From the NCBI RefSeq assembly GCF_023283985.1, contig NZ_JAKIKU010000002.1:124001-188000 (forward strand): a stretch of DNA of 64,000 nt, in the 5' to 3' direction. Shown piece by piece: positions 54,969 through 64,000 of this stretch. The translations under genes and the position numbers were made by a program. The notes beneath the pieces are model-generated. The model saw nothing but the letters and a program-made list of their open reading frames with translations. It was not told the origin of the DNA and searched no databases. The number at the start of each line of letters is the position of its first letter. The first letter of the stretch is position 1. The stretch comes from Shewanella electrodiphila (lineage in GTDB: Bacteria; Pseudomonadota; Gammaproteobacteria; Enterobacterales; Shewanellaceae).

Positions 54969-55181
54969 ACCTGTATTTCACGTTTCCCTCAGTAATCAGT
55001 TTATTAAATTGTCTTGCTAGCGAATATGAGTGTTTATATTGTGAATATGGTTAAGCTCCCTATAAATACCTATAATCCTTGTCACTTAAATGTCACCTGT
55101 ATCAGTTCCTTATCATAGTGAGTTGATCAAGTAAGGCGTGACAACAGCCGTTCCATTCCCTTTTTCAAGGATTAAAGTTTC

Positions 55182-56471
55182 ATGTTAGAGAAACTGTTCA
55201 AACTCAAAGAGAATCAATCAAATTTAAAACAAGAAGTGGTTGCAGGTATCACGACCTTTTTAACCATGGCCTATATCATTTTTGTTAATCCGATGATGTT
55301 GGCGGATGCGGGCATGGATCAAGGCGCTGTTTTTGTGGCGACATGTTTAGCGGCAGCAGTAGGTTGTTTAGTGATGGGCTTTGTTGCCAACTATCCAATC
55401 GCGTTGGCACCTGGAATGGGATTAAATGCTTTTTTCACATACACCGTAGTTGGTGAAATGGGCTATAGCTGGGAAACAGCATTAGGCGCGGTATTCATGT
55501 CGGGTATTTGTTTCCTTATTCTGTCTTTAGTGAAAATTAGAGAGTGGATTGTCAATAGTATTCCGATGAGTTTACGTTTGGGTATTGCTGCTGGTATTGG
55601 TTTATTCCTTGCCTTTATTGGCCTTAAGGCTGCAGGCATTGTTGTCGCAAGTCCTGCAACCTTAGTGACCATGGGCGACATTACGGCATTTCCAGCTGTG
55701 ATGGCTGCACTCGGTTTCTTTTTAATTATTGCTATGGTTCAGCGAGGGTTAAAAGCTTCAGTAATTTTAAGTATTTTTATCGTCACAGCGCTGGGGTTAG
55801 CGTTTGGCGACGTTAGTTATAATGGCATTGTATCAATGCCGCCATCTATTGCGCCTACTTTCATGAAAATGGACTTATCTAGCGTATTAGAAATCAGCAT
55901 GATTTCAGTGATATTTGCTTTCTTATTTGTCGATCTCTTTGATACTTCAGGGACATTAGTTGCAGTGGCTCAGCGCGGTGGTTTCTTAGATGAACAAGGT
56001 CGTTTACCGAGAGTGAAGCGTGCTTTAAGTGCTGATAGTTTGGCAACTATTGCAGGTGCGAGCTTAGGTACCTCTACAACAACCAGTTATATTGAAAGTA
56101 CTGCGGGTGTGAGCGCTGGTGGCAGAACTGGATTAACAGCGGTTGTGGTCGGTATTTTATTTATCCTTGCATTATTCTTTGCGCCACTCGCGGGTATGGT
56201 GCCTGCGTATGCAACAAGCGGTGCATTATTTTATGTGGCTATTTTGATGATGTCTGGTTTGGTGAATGTTGAATGGGAAGACCTCACTGAAGCAGCGCCT
56301 GTGGTGATTGTATGTTTACTGATGCCACTGACTTTTTCTATTGCTAACGCAATTGGCTTTGGATTTATCTCTTACGCTGTCATTAAAGTATTAACTGGTC
56401 GCTTTAAAGATTTGAATCTAGGCATTGTATTTATTGCGGTCTTATTCTTAGTTAAATTTATATATGGTTAA
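55182..56471 (+). CDS. NCS2-family purine permease
   Basis: A 429-residue permease of the guanine/hypoxanthine/adenine branch of NCS2 (AzgA-like; AdeP/PbuG type), with about 12-14 membrane segments. Features: GITTFLTMAYIIFVNP at the N-terminus, LAPGMGLNAFFTYTVV, LFVDLFDTSGTLVAVA, and SLGTSTTTSYIESTAGVSAGGRTGLTAVVVG. It imports purine bases by proton symport. No PurR box or purine riboswitch was found in the upstream region; a structured transcript ends 210 bp ahead. Confidence 0.93.
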   Translation: MLEKLFKLKENQSNLKQEVVAGITTFLTMAYIIFVNPMMLADAGMDQGAVFVATCLAAAVGCLVMGFVANYPIALAPGMGLNAFFTYTVVGEMGYSWETALGAVFMSGICFLILSLVKIREWIVNSIPMSLRLGIAAGIGLFLAFIGLKAAGIVVASPATLVTMGDITAFPAVMAALGFFLIIAMVQRGLKASVILSIFIVTALGLAFGDVSYNGIVSMPPSIAPTFMKMDLSSVLEISMISVIFAFLFVDLFDTSGTLVAVAQRGGFLDEQGRLPRVKRALSADSLATIAGASLGTSTTTSYIESTAGVSAGGRTGLTAVVVGILFILALFFAPLAGMVPAYATSGALFYVAILMMSGLVNVEWEDLTEAAPVVIVCLLMPLTFSIANAIGFGFISYAVIKVLTGRFKDLNLGIVFIAVLFLVKFIYG

Positions 56472-56614
56472 ACCGTTGAGATGTTGGGTTTAAGTTAACT
56501 TTTTGCGTTGATTTTACTCGTTTGCTTTGGATTTTAATCCTCAGCTATTGTTTTTACAGGCTTCATTAAATATATCTTGTTAGCTAAAATAAATCGATTT
56601 ATTGATTTTTTGTT

Positions 56615-56639
56615 AAGGGTTATGCATTGCATAGCCCTT
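56615..56639 (+). terminator. Terminator of the purine permease
   Basis: AAGGGTTATGCA / TGCATAGCCCTT (one G-T pair), followed by TTTTTA. Confidence 0.88.
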
Positions 56640-56763
56640 TTTTATACAGGATCATAATCTATGTCATGAATTTCTTTTAACATAGCTAAGCATTGCTATT
56701 ATTCTTTAGTCTAATTAGGTATAAAAATCTTCCACTAAAATTGTTTTGTTTGGAAAGGTACCA

Positions 56764-57903
56764 ATGTCTTACCAGCGGGTAGTAGTAAAATTAGGCACCA
56801 GCGTGCTGACGTCAGGCAGTAATAAGCTTGATAAAGCGCACATGGTTGAATTAGCGCGACAAATGTCAGCGTTAGTTCGTTCTGGCGTTGAAGTTGTGCT
56901 TTGCACATCAGGCGCAATAGCTGCAGGACGAGAGCACCTCCAATACCCCGAACTCCCCGATGACATGCCCAACAAACAACTTCTTGCAGCAGTAGGCCAA
57001 AGTCAGTTAATTCTTGCTTGGAGTGAAGTGTTTAGCATTTATGGTTTGCATGTCGGTCAACTGTTGCTTACTGGCGCTGATTTACATGATCTTGAAAGAT
57101 ACATGAATGCAGGCGATACGATTAACGTCTTGTTAGAAAACAACATCATTCCAATCATTAATGAAAATGATGCGGTTGCGACTAGTGAGATCAAAGTGGG
57201 GGATAATGATAATTTATCTGCCAGAGCTGCATTGCTATGCGAAGCCGATCTGTTAGTGCTACTGACGGATCAAAAAGGTTTGTTCGATGCAGATCCGAGA
57301 TCAAACCCCAATGCCAAATTAATCACTACCGTAGCCACCATTGACGACAACTTACGTCAGTTAGCTGGCGGCGCTGTATCTGGGCTTGGCACTGGTGGCA
57401 TGGCGACTAAATTAGAAGCCGCAGACATCGCTAAAAGAGCTGGTGTTGAGGTTGTAATTGCTTCAGGCCATCATCCAGAAGTCCTGACTAAAATTGCTAA
57501 AAAAGAAGCAATTGGCACTCATTTTAGTGCGATTAAAAACCCACTAAGTTACCGTAAACAATGGATTTTGGTAGGACCTGCAACAGAAGGCCGATTTAAA
57601 CTTGATGACGGTGCATGTCATGCGGTGGTTGAAACTGGCAGCAGCTTATTACCGAAAGGTATAGTCAGTGTCGAAGGCGAATTCGAGCGTGGTGCGATTG
57701 TGTTATTGACCGATCAATCTGGCAATGAAATAGCTAAAGGCTTAAGCCGTTACTGTTCACGTGCGCTGAAGCTTATTGCCGGTAAACACTCTAACCAAAT
57801 TGAAGAATTAATTGGTTACGATTATGGCGCTTCTATAGTACATCGAAACGATATGGTTCTATTAGACTGCGAACAATTTAAAGGAAGCAAACATGCCTCA
57901 TAA
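56764..57903 (+). CDS. proB: Glutamate 5-kinase
   Basis: A 379-residue ATP-dependent kinase for the first step of proline synthesis. Kinase domain: [71 protein letters not shown] and [17 protein letters not shown]; a C-terminal PUA domain occupies about residues 280-370. Start ATG 56764 follows GGAAAGG. It overlaps proA by 11 bases. Confidence 0.97.
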   Translation: MSYQRVVVKLGTSVLTSGSNKLDKAHMVELARQMSALVRSGVEVVLCTSGAIAAGREHLQYPELPDDMPNKQLLAAVGQSQLILAWSEVFSIYGLHVGQLLLTGADLHDLERYMNAGDTINVLLENNIIPIINENDAVATSEIKVGDNDNLSARAALLCEADLLVLLTDQKGLFDADPRSNPNAKLITTVATIDDNLRQLAGGAVSGLGTGGMATKLEAADIAKRAGVEVVIASGHHPEVLTKIAKKEAIGTHFSAIKNPLSYRKQWILVGPATEGRFKLDDGACHAVVETGSSLLPKGIVSVEGEFERGAIVLLTDQSGNEIAKGLSRYCSRALKLIAGKHSNQIEELIGYDYGASIVHRNDMVLLDCEQFKGSKHAS

Positions 57904-59161
57904 AGAATATTTACACACATTAGGCAAGCAAGCAAAAGCGGCAAGTTTTGCCCTAGCGAATTTATCTAGTCAAAATAAATCTGAATTATTGCATTGTATT
58001 AGTGAGCAGTTATCACTTAACAGCGAAGCTATTCTTACTGCCAATGCTAAAGATGTCGCAGCGGCTAGAGAAAATGGTTTAACAGATGCCATGATTGACC
58101 GCTTGTTATTAGATACCGATAGATTAAGCGGCATAATTGCAGATATTGATAATGTGATTAATCTTGCCGATCCCGTTGGAAGTGAATCAAGCAGTCAGCT
58201 GTTAGATAACGGTTTACGCTTAACTCAACGTCGCGTGCCACTAGGTGTTGTGGGAGTGATTTACGAAGCAAGACCAAACGTGACAGTTGATATCGCAGTA
58301 CTTGCATTAAAAACGGGTAATGCAGTTATTTTGCGTGGCGGTAAAGAAACACTAACTTCTAACCAGGTATTAAGCGACGTCATTCGTAAAGCATTAACCT
58401 TGCAAGGCTTACCTGAGAATGCGGTTCAACTTATTAACTCAACCGACAGAGATTTGGTAACTGGTTTATTAACCTTAGATCAATACGTCGATATGATTAT
58501 CCCGCGTGGTGGGCAAACGCTGCAGCGTTTATGTGCTGAAAAAGCCAGTATCCCGGTGATCTTAGGTGGTATTGGTATTTGTCATTTATACCTAGATAAA
58601 ATGGCCGACCTGAGCCGCAGTGCAGAAGTGATTATTAACGCAAAAGTTCAGCGCCCAACAGTATGTAATGCGTTAGATACTTTACTGATACATGAAGATG
58701 TTGCTGCTGAATTTTTGCCAATCTTATTCAAGCAAATGTCAGCATTAGGTGTCAGTTTTTATACTTGTGATAAAACCAAAACCTTAGTGGATACTCAAGC
58801 CTTTGAAATCCATTCAGCTACTGATGAGAGTTACTCAACAGAGTGGTTATCACTGACCTTAGGTGTAAAAGTGGTTAATGACATTGATCAGGCTATCGAA
58901 CATATCCGCCAGCATTCTAGCGGTCACTCTGAAGCGATTTTATCTGACGATATTAATGCCACTTGTCATTTTATGAATCAAGTCGATTCAGCTGCGGTGT
59001 ATGTGAATGCAAGTACACGCTTTACTGATGGCTCGCAATTTGGACTAGGCGCTGAAGTTGCTGTTAGTACGCAGAAGTTACATGCTCGTGGACCAATGGC
59101 ACTTGATGCGTTAACCACATACAAATGGTTAGCAACAGGTGACTACACTGCACGTGGATAG
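57893..59161 (+). CDS. proA: Gamma-glutamyl phosphate reductase
   Basis: A 422-residue NADPH-dependent reductase of the ALDH superfamily for the second step of proline synthesis. Features: [40 protein letters not shown], the catalytic Cys in [12 protein letters not shown], and [34 protein letters not shown]. It begins inside the end of proB, the normal proBA arrangement. A terminator follows at 59244. Confidence 0.97.
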   Translation: MPHKEYLHTLGKQAKAASFALANLSSQNKSELLHCISEQLSLNSEAILTANAKDVAAARENGLTDAMIDRLLLDTDRLSGIIADIDNVINLADPVGSESSSQLLDNGLRLTQRRVPLGVVGVIYEARPNVTVDIAVLALKTGNAVILRGGKETLTSNQVLSDVIRKALTLQGLPENAVQLINSTDRDLVTGLLTLDQYVDMIIPRGGQTLQRLCAEKASIPVILGGIGICHLYLDKMADLSRSAEVIINAKVQRPTVCNALDTLLIHEDVAAEFLPILFKQMSALGVSFYTCDKTKTLVDTQAFEIHSATDESYSTEWLSLTLGVKVVNDIDQAIEHIRQHSSGHSEAILSDDINATCHFMNQVDSAAVYVNASTRFTDGSQFGLGAEVAVSTQKLHARGPMALDALTTYKWLATGDYTARG

Positions 59162-59178
59162 TTAGTCTGCTTCTTTTT

Positions 59179-59238
59179 TACTTAACGTTTGAGATAGATA
59201 CTTAATGTTTGAGATTATTACTTAACGTTTGTGATTGA
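59179..59238. repeat. 20-bp tandem repeat, three copies, after proA
   Basis: TACTTAACGTTTGAGATAGA and two variants (TACTTAATGTTTGAGATTAT, TACTTAACGTTTGTGATTGA) stand between the proA stop and the terminator. Confidence 0.88.
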
Positions 59239-59243
59239 TAGTT

Positions 59244-59266
59244 AAAAAGCACTTCGGTGCTTTTTT
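59244..59266 (+). terminator. Terminator of proBA
   Basis: AAAAAGCAC / GTGCTTTTTT around a UUCG tetraloop. Confidence 0.95.
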
Positions 59267-59334
59267 GCTTTCTGCCATCTGCCAATTAGTAAGCTTTACT
59301 ACAAGCCATTAGGGATGTTGTATCAGGTTAGCTG

Positions 59335-59685
59335 TTATTGAGTAAAAATGAGATGACTTGGCATAGGTGGAATTGATAAACGTAAATACGTGGCATAGCA
59401 CCAAACGGCAAAACTACTGAGTGTCATTATTATTGCAGCAATCCTTGTCGCTTGGACATATTCCTTCATAAATGGGAAGTATTTGGTTTGAATGCGGTTA
59501 GTAAAATAGACCGCTGGAAAAATGAAAACGCAAATATACATTGCTGGGTATTGTGTTGAACTGTCACCGTTGAAATATTCATAAACCATAATCCCTACCG
59601 TTATCAATAGACAGGTAATACGTATTCTGGTTTCGACGGCATCACTAAAGTTCCAACGCGGCATTCCCATTGCCAATATCTCCAT
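59335..59685 (-). CDS. Hypothetical membrane protein
   Basis: A 116-residue protein with three or four predicted membrane helices (about 23-40, 47-64, 82-105). No recognised family. The start is uncertain between ATG 59685 and 59670. Not coupled to proA; it is convergent with proBA, with a terminator between them. Function unknown. Confidence 0.65.
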   Translation of the reverse strand: MEILAMGMPRWNFSDAVETRIRITCLLITVGIMVYEYFNGDSSTQYPAMYICVFIFPAVYFTNRIQTKYFPFMKEYVQATRIAAIIMTLSSFAVWCYATYLRLSIPPMPSHLIFTQ

Positions 59686-59781
59686 TGCTTTCTTTTTGCT
59701 TGTAACATATTAATAACAATTAATCTGCTGCCTGACAACCAGCTTATTGAGTATATGCATGATAGTGCAATATATTAGCAG

Positions 59782-60705
59782 CTAACTGGCATATTTTACT
59801 TTTGAGAAACGATTCAATTTAGGCAGCAGTTTTGGCAATATTTTTTGTAGCATTAAGCCAGATAATATAAAGCACAAGCCAATATAAGTGCTCACAGTTA
59901 TATGCTCTTTTAATATGACAGATATTAACCCAACAGATAATACTGGGGTGAGGAAAACCAGCGTGGTGATATTGGAGGTCTTATCAGTGGTTTTAAGTGC
60001 CATTAACCAAAGCACGAATGTTAAACCCATTTCAAATAAGCCAACATACATCCCAGCCACGAGCGCTGACCAACTGATCGCTTCAATGGGTTGGTGCAGC
60101 ATCATTGCGGCTGTGACAAAAGGCAAGCCGATTAAAAAACTCAGTAATAAACTAACAATCACATCGCCGTCATCTTTCGTATTAATCACCCAGTAAAAGC
60201 ACCAAATGACAGTACTACTTAACACAAATGCGATACCTGTAGGGCTGTCAAAATTAAAACTGGTGAGGTTCCCGCCGCTAGCAATAACGTAAACCCCGCT
60301 GTACGCAATAATCGCTGCAAGTACATCTATCTTAGTTAATTTATGGCCAAGTAAAGGTACGGCTAAAATGGGTAATAAAATAGCCCATGTGTAGTTCAGG
60401 GATAAGGCTTGTTGAGCGGGCAATAAATCATAAGCTTCAAACAATACGTAATAATATAAAAACGGATTCAATAGGCCAGTGAATAAATAAAAGAGAGGGC
60501 GTTTGATAAATTGCTTAGCGATTAAGCCAAATTTACCTTGGGCGATAACAATGATACCTAAGGCGAAAATAGAGGTGATGACGGCAACAAAAACTAACTG
60601 TAATGGGGTGAAATAACCCAACGCTATTTTAAAAGCTGTCGCGACAGTTGACCATAACAATACGGCCAATAGGCCATAAATATAAGCTAGAGAAGTATTC
60701 GACAC
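59782..60705 (-). CDS. EamA/DMT-family transporter
   Basis: A 307-residue drug/metabolite transporter: ten membrane helices in two EamA repeats (about 6-135 and 145-295), with YGLLAVLLWSTVATAFKIAL at the start and the second-repeat FVLSSTVIWCFYWVINTK. Substrate unknown; relatives export amino acids or metabolites. The GTG at 60705 has AGGA 6 bases ahead; the 60780 reading adds 25 unlikely residues. Confidence 0.88.
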   Translation of the reverse strand: MSNTSLAYIYGLLAVLLWSTVATAFKIALGYFTPLQLVFVAVITSIFALGIIVIAQGKFGLIAKQFIKRPLFYLFTGLLNPFLYYYVLFEAYDLLPAQQALSLNYTWAILLPILAVPLLGHKLTKIDVLAAIIAYSGVYVIASGGNLTSFNFDSPTGIAFVLSSTVIWCFYWVINTKDDGDVIVSLLLSFLIGLPFVTAAMMLHQPIEAISWSALVAGMYVGLFEMGLTFVLWLMALKTTDKTSNITTLVFLTPVLSVGLISVILKEHITVSTYIGLCFILSGLMLQKILPKLLPKLNRFSKVKYAS

Positions 60706-60898
60706 TGTCTTTCCTAATTGAAAATAAAACGTAGGCTTAATAATTTCCGAGATTGTATGCAATATACAAAGTGGATGCACTACTTATTTTCTCATTGCTT
60801 AAGATATTTTTAATAAAATTTACGATCTCGCCCTTGTAATTTAGATCGCTGTCCCAATATATGCAGTAAGGCTGATATGAGAGGCTAAAAAATTAGGA

Positions 60899-60926
60899 CT
60901 TGAAATTACAAATCCTGACCCCATAT
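60899..60926 (+). promoter_or_regulatory. Sigma32 heat-shock promoter of dnaK
   Basis: CTTGAAA, 13 bp, CCCCATAT: a full match to the RpoH -35/-10 consensus. It lies 54 bp before the dnaK ATG. Confidence 0.97.
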
Positions 60927-60979
60927 CAACAACCATAAGCAAATTTAGAAACACTAAAATTTATATTTCGGAGATCCTC

Positions 60980-62899
60980 ATGGGCAAAATTATTGGTATT
61001 GACTTAGGCACAACGAACTCTTGTGTTGCTGTCCTTGATGGCGACAAAGCTCGCGTAATTGAGAACGCAGAAGGCGAACGTACTACATCATCAATCATCG
61101 CATACACTGAAGATGAAACATTGGTGGGTTCACCAGCTAAACGTCAAGCTGTTACCAACCCAACTAACACTTTCTTCGCGATTAAGCGTTTAATCGGTCG
61201 TCGTTTTAAAGATGACGAAGTTCAACGTGATGTTGACATCATGCCGTTCAAAATCATTGGTACAGACAATGGTGATGCATGGGTTGAAGCTCACGGTAAG
61301 AAAATGGCACCACCACAAGTTTCTGCTGAAATCTTGAAAAAGATGAAAAAGACTGCAGAAGACTTCTTAGGTGAAGAAGTAACAGAAGCAGTTATTACTG
61401 TTCCTGCATACTTTAACGATTCACAACGTCAAGCAACGAAAGATGCTGGTCGTATTGCTGGTCTTGATGTTAAACGTATCATCAACGAACCAACTGCTGC
61501 TGCATTAGCTTACGGTATCGATAAGAAGCAAGGCGACAATGTTGTTGCTGTATACGATTTAGGTGGCGGTACTTTCGATATCTCTATCATTGAAATCGAT
61601 AGCAACGATGGCGACCAAACTTTCGAAGTACTTGCAACTAACGGTGACACTCACTTAGGTGGTGAAGATTTTGATAACCGTCTAATCAACTATTTAGCTG
61701 ATGAGTTCAAAAAAGAGCAAGGTCTAGACCTACGTAATGATCCGCTAGCTATGCAACGTGTTAAAGAAGCTGCAGAAAAAGCGAAAATTGAACTTTCAAG
61801 CACCACTCAAACTGAAGTTAACCTGCCTTACATCACTGCTGATGCAACAGGTCCTAAGCATTTAGTGGTTAAAATCACTCGTGCTAAGTTAGAGTCTTTA
61901 GTAGACGACTTAATTCAACGTTCTTTAGAGCCACTAAAAGTTGCTCTAGCTGATGCTGACTTATCAGTTTCTGATATCAACGAAGTTATTCTTGTTGGTG
62001 GTCAAACTCGTATGCCTAAGGTACAGGCTGCAGTAACTGATTTCTTCGGTAAAGAGCCACGTAAAGATGTTAACCCTGATGAAGCTGTAGCTGTAGGCGC
62101 GGCAATTCAAGCAGGTGTTCTTTCTGGTGACGTAAAAGATGTATTGTTACTTGACGTTACACCACTATCATTTGGTATTGAAACCATGGGTAGCGTAATG
62201 ACTAAGCTTATCGAGAAGAACACCACTATCCCGACTAAAGCGAGCCAAACGTTCTCAACTGCTGAAGATAACCAAAGTGCAGTAACGATTCACGTACTTC
62301 AAGGTGAGCGTAAGCAAGCTAGCTACAATAAATCTTTAGGTCAATTCAACCTTGAAGGTATTGAGCCTGCTCCACGTGGCCAACCACAAGTTGAAGTGTC
62401 TTTTGATATCGATGCAGATGGTATCTTAAACGTATCAGCAACTGACAAGAAAACCGGTAAAGCGCAAAACATCACCATTAAAGCTAACTCTGGTCTAAGT
62501 GACGAAGAAGTAGAGCAAATGGTACGTGATGCTGAAGCACATGCTGACGAAGATGCTAAATTCGAAGAGCTAGTTCAAGCGCGTAACCAAGCTGATGGCA
62601 TGGTTCACGCGACTAAGAAGCAAATCGAAGAAGCTGGCGAAGCACTACCAGCTGAAGAAAAAGAGAAAATTGAAGCTGCAATGGCTGAAGTTGATACCGC
62701 AACTCAAGGTAACGACAAAGAAGCGATTGATAAAGCAACTCAAGCATTAATGGAAGCGTCAGCTAAGTTAATGGAAATTGCTCAAGCGAATGCACAAGCG
62801 CAACAAGGTGAAGCTCCTGCACAAGATGCACAAGAAGCTAAGCCTGAAGATGACGTTGTTGATGCTGAGTTTGAAGAAGTAAAAGACGACAAAAAGTAA
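60980..62899 (+). CDS. dnaK: Molecular chaperone DnaK (Hsp70)
   Basis: A 639-residue Hsp70. N-terminal ATPase: [55 protein letters not shown] and [11 protein letters not shown]; linker [22 protein letters not shown]; substrate domain and a helical lid with Gln/Ala-rich end and the conserved [12 protein letters not shown] terminus. It works with DnaJ (next gene) and GrpE. GGAG precedes the ATG. Confidence 0.98.
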   Translation: MGKIIGIDLGTTNSCVAVLDGDKARVIENAEGERTTSSIIAYTEDETLVGSPAKRQAVTNPTNTFFAIKRLIGRRFKDDEVQRDVDIMPFKIIGTDNGDAWVEAHGKKMAPPQVSAEILKKMKKTAEDFLGEEVTEAVITVPAYFNDSQRQATKDAGRIAGLDVKRIINEPTAAALAYGIDKKQGDNVVAVYDLGGGTFDISIIEIDSNDGDQTFEVLATNGDTHLGGEDFDNRLINYLADEFKKEQGLDLRNDPLAMQRVKEAAEKAKIELSSTTQTEVNLPYITADATGPKHLVVKITRAKLESLVDDLIQRSLEPLKVALADADLSVSDINEVILVGGQTRMPKVQAAVTDFFGKEPRKDVNPDEAVAVGAAIQAGVLSGDVKDVLLLDVTPLSFGIETMGSVMTKLIEKNTTIPTKASQTFSTAEDNQSAVTIHVLQGERKQASYNKSLGQFNLEGIEPAPRGQPQVEVSFDIDADGILNVSATDKKTGKAQNITIKANSGLSDEEVEQMVRDAEAHADEDAKFEELVQARNQADGMVHATKKQIEEAGEALPAEEKEKIEAAMAEVDTATQGNDKEAIDKATQALMEASAKLMEIAQANAQAQQGEAPAQDAQEAKPEDDVVDAEFEEVKDDKK

Positions 62900-62924
62900 A
62901 CTAATTAGTTAGTTAACTTTCAGG

Positions 62925-62953
62925 CGGGCGTTGAGAGAAATCTCTAACGCCCG
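62925..62953 (+). other. Stem-loop in the dnaK-dnaJ spacer
   Basis: CGGGCGTT / AACGCCCG with inner GAGA/TCTC. It lacks a T-run, so it is likely to reduce dnaJ expression relative to dnaK or to stabilise the dnaK mRNA. Confidence 0.6.
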
Positions 62954-62996
62954 TTCGTACAATACCTGCTTGAGAAAACTGAGATTATGTCAAAGC

Positions 62997-64000
62997 GAGA
63001 TTATTACGAAGTTCTAGGTATCGGTCGCGATGCTAGTGAACGAGAAGTCAAAAAAGCCTATAAACGTTTGGCGATGAAGTTTCACCCGGATCGTAATCCA
63101 GGTGATGAAGAAGCTGAAGCAAGCTTTAAAGAAGTTAAAGAAGCTTACGAAATTCTAACCGATGCCAATAAAAAAGCCGCTTATGACCAATTTGGTCATG
63201 CTGGTGTTGACCCTAACCGCGGTGGCGGTGGTCATGGTGGCGCTGGCGATTTCGGTGATATCTTCGGTGATGTGTTCGGTGATATTTTTGGTGGCGGTCG
63301 TCGTGGCGGTGGTCAACGTCAAGCAGCAAGAGGCAGTGACTTACGTTACAACCTTGAGCTGTCGCTTGAAGAAGCGGTACGTGGCTTATCAAAAGAGTTA
63401 CGTATCCCTACACTCGCATCATGTGATACCTGTGATGGCAGCGGCGCTAAAAAAGGCACCTCTGCAACGACTTGTGGCACATGTCATGGCCAAGGCCAAG
63501 TACAAATGCGCCAAGGGTTTTTCGCTGTTCAACAAGCGTGTCCGACTTGTCATGGTCGCGGTAAGATCATTAAAGACCCATGTAAGAAATGTCATGGTGA
63601 AGGTCGCGTTGAGAAGAGCAAAACATTATCAGTTAAAATTCCTGCTGGTGTTGATACGGGTGACCGCATTCGCTTATCTGGTGAAGGTGAAGCGGGCGAG
63701 TTTGGCGCACCTCCAGGCGATTTATACGTACAAGTGACGGTACGCGAACATAATATCTTCGTTCGCGATGGCAACAACTTATATTGTGAAGTGCCAATCT
63801 CATTCAGTAAAGCAGCCTTAGGCGGCGAAATTGAAGTGCCAACACTTGATGGCAAAGTGAACTTAAAGATCCCAGCAGAAAGCCAAACTGGCCGTATGTT
63901 CCGTTTACGCGGTAAAGGTGTTAAATCAGTTCGCAGTCATGCTGTCGGTGATTTGCTTTGTAAGGTTGTGATGGAAACACCAGTTAACCTGAATGAAAAG
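62997..64000 (+). CDS. dnaJ: Molecular chaperone DnaJ (3' end outside window)
   Basis: The first 334 codons of DnaJ. J domain with HPD ([10 protein letters not shown]), Gly/Phe region (about 75-110, [25 protein letters not shown]), four CxxCxGxG zinc repeats ([32 protein letters not shown]) and the C-terminal substrate domains, cut by the right edge about 40 residues from the usual end. It delivers clients to DnaK and stimulates its ATPase. Confidence 0.97.

Larger units (their letters stand above)
54516..54970 (+). ncRNA. Structured transcript with GGA-bearing hairpins and a small ORF
   Basis: Between a candidate promoter and a strong terminator is a ~450-nt segment. Its first 150 nt hold four short hairpins with GGA in or at the loop: ATCC-AGGAA-GGAT (54550-54562), CTC-...AAGGA...-GAG (54568-54582), CTCAA-TGGA-TTGAG (54595-54608) and GTT-CCAAGG-AAC (54617-54628). 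This is the pattern bound by CsrA/RsmA. The 32-codon ORF at 54678 and further hairpins follow (GTCGCC/GGCGAT near 54824, ATCAC/GGTGAT near 54887), then the terminator. It may be a Csr-type sponge, a leader controlling the purine permease, or the mRNA of a small protein; I recognise no named family. Confidence 0.5.

Noticed and set aside
54516..54970. CsrB sponge RNA proper
   Set aside because: Known CsrB-type sponges carry many more GGA hairpins throughout; here GGA motifs are confined to the first part and an ORF follows, so a plain CsrB assignment is not justified.
55000..55181. Purine riboswitch before the purine permease
   Set aside because: Searched for the conserved core (TATAATCC...TCTACC) and paired loops; only the fragment CTATAATCC is present and P1-P3 cannot be folded.
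63162..63737. 191-codon plus-strand ORF inside dnaJ
   Set aside because: It is out of frame with the clear DnaJ protein and shows no recognisable motif; an artefact of biased codon use in the G-rich region.

Overview
The window looks like chromosome of a marine Shewanella-type gammaproteobacterium. This is inferred from the mix of genes rather than from any marker-gene search: a complete six-gene Na+-translocating NADH:quinone reductase operon followed by apbE and nqrM, a two-subunit bacterioferritin pair, luxS, proBA, dnaKJ, DinB, many J-domain/GYF-type orphan proteins, and A+T-rich intergenic DNA. A chromosomal subclass B1 metallo-beta-lactamase is also reminiscent of cold-water Shewanella species. 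No rRNA, tRNA, CRISPR array, transposase or phage gene was seen.

Layout. 1-9.5 kb (all minus strand): two GYF_2-domain coiled-coil proteins (the first cut by the window edge), a long RluA-type pseudouridine synthase, a VOC protein, a B1 metallo-beta-lactamase, an ABC1/UbiB kinase-like protein, and a four-gene operon led by a minimal J-domain protein with three unrecognised partners. 9.5-13.2 kb: a 263-bp MITE-like inverted-repeat element, a 34-codon small membrane-protein gene with its own terminator, an isochorismatase-family hydrolase, a DUF2235 hydrolase and an orphan BtuF-like binding protein. 13.3-21.4 kb (plus strand): a sigma54-type promoter with GTGTCCG/CGGACAC palindromes upstream, driving a MacAB-like efflux system (adaptor, small membrane ORF, ATPase, two permeases), followed by the sigma54 response regulator and NtrY-like kinase that probably control it. 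21.5-25.2 kb: DUF3291 protein, then a bufferin-type RiPP/metallophore operon (BufA2-like precursor with two core domains, MNIO enzyme, DUF2063 partner) and a MAPEG protein.

25.4-34.2 kb: two Old-Yellow-Enzyme paralogues, a TetR regulator and a coniferyl-aldehyde-type dehydrogenase with a TetR-like operator; a universal stress protein; a pair of bacterial PH-domain membrane proteins, one carrying a pure 6-bp microsatellite that encodes (Val-Asp)10; a small winged-helix protein. 34.3-40.5 kb: a 7TM-DISM diguanylate cyclase, an AlkB homologue, a BolA protein, luxS and a TonB-dependent-receptor-like barrel. 41-48.3 kb: nqrABCDEF, apbE, nqrM. 48.5-54.3 kb: Fur box and bfr pair, SOS-boxed dinB, pepD, an M17 aminopeptidase. 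54.4-64 kb: a structured, GGA-hairpin-rich transcript with a 32-codon ORF and its own terminator, a purine permease, proBA, a small membrane protein, an EamA transporter, and dnaK-dnaJ behind a textbook sigma32 promoter.

A recurrent feature is that short intergenic tandem repeats (6-20 bp units, 2-5 copies) lie just beyond gene ends at many places. The most interesting candidates for undescribed biology are the J-domain operon, the CsrA-like hairpin leader with its small ORF, the 34-codon membrane peptide gene, and the duplicated bufferin precursor.
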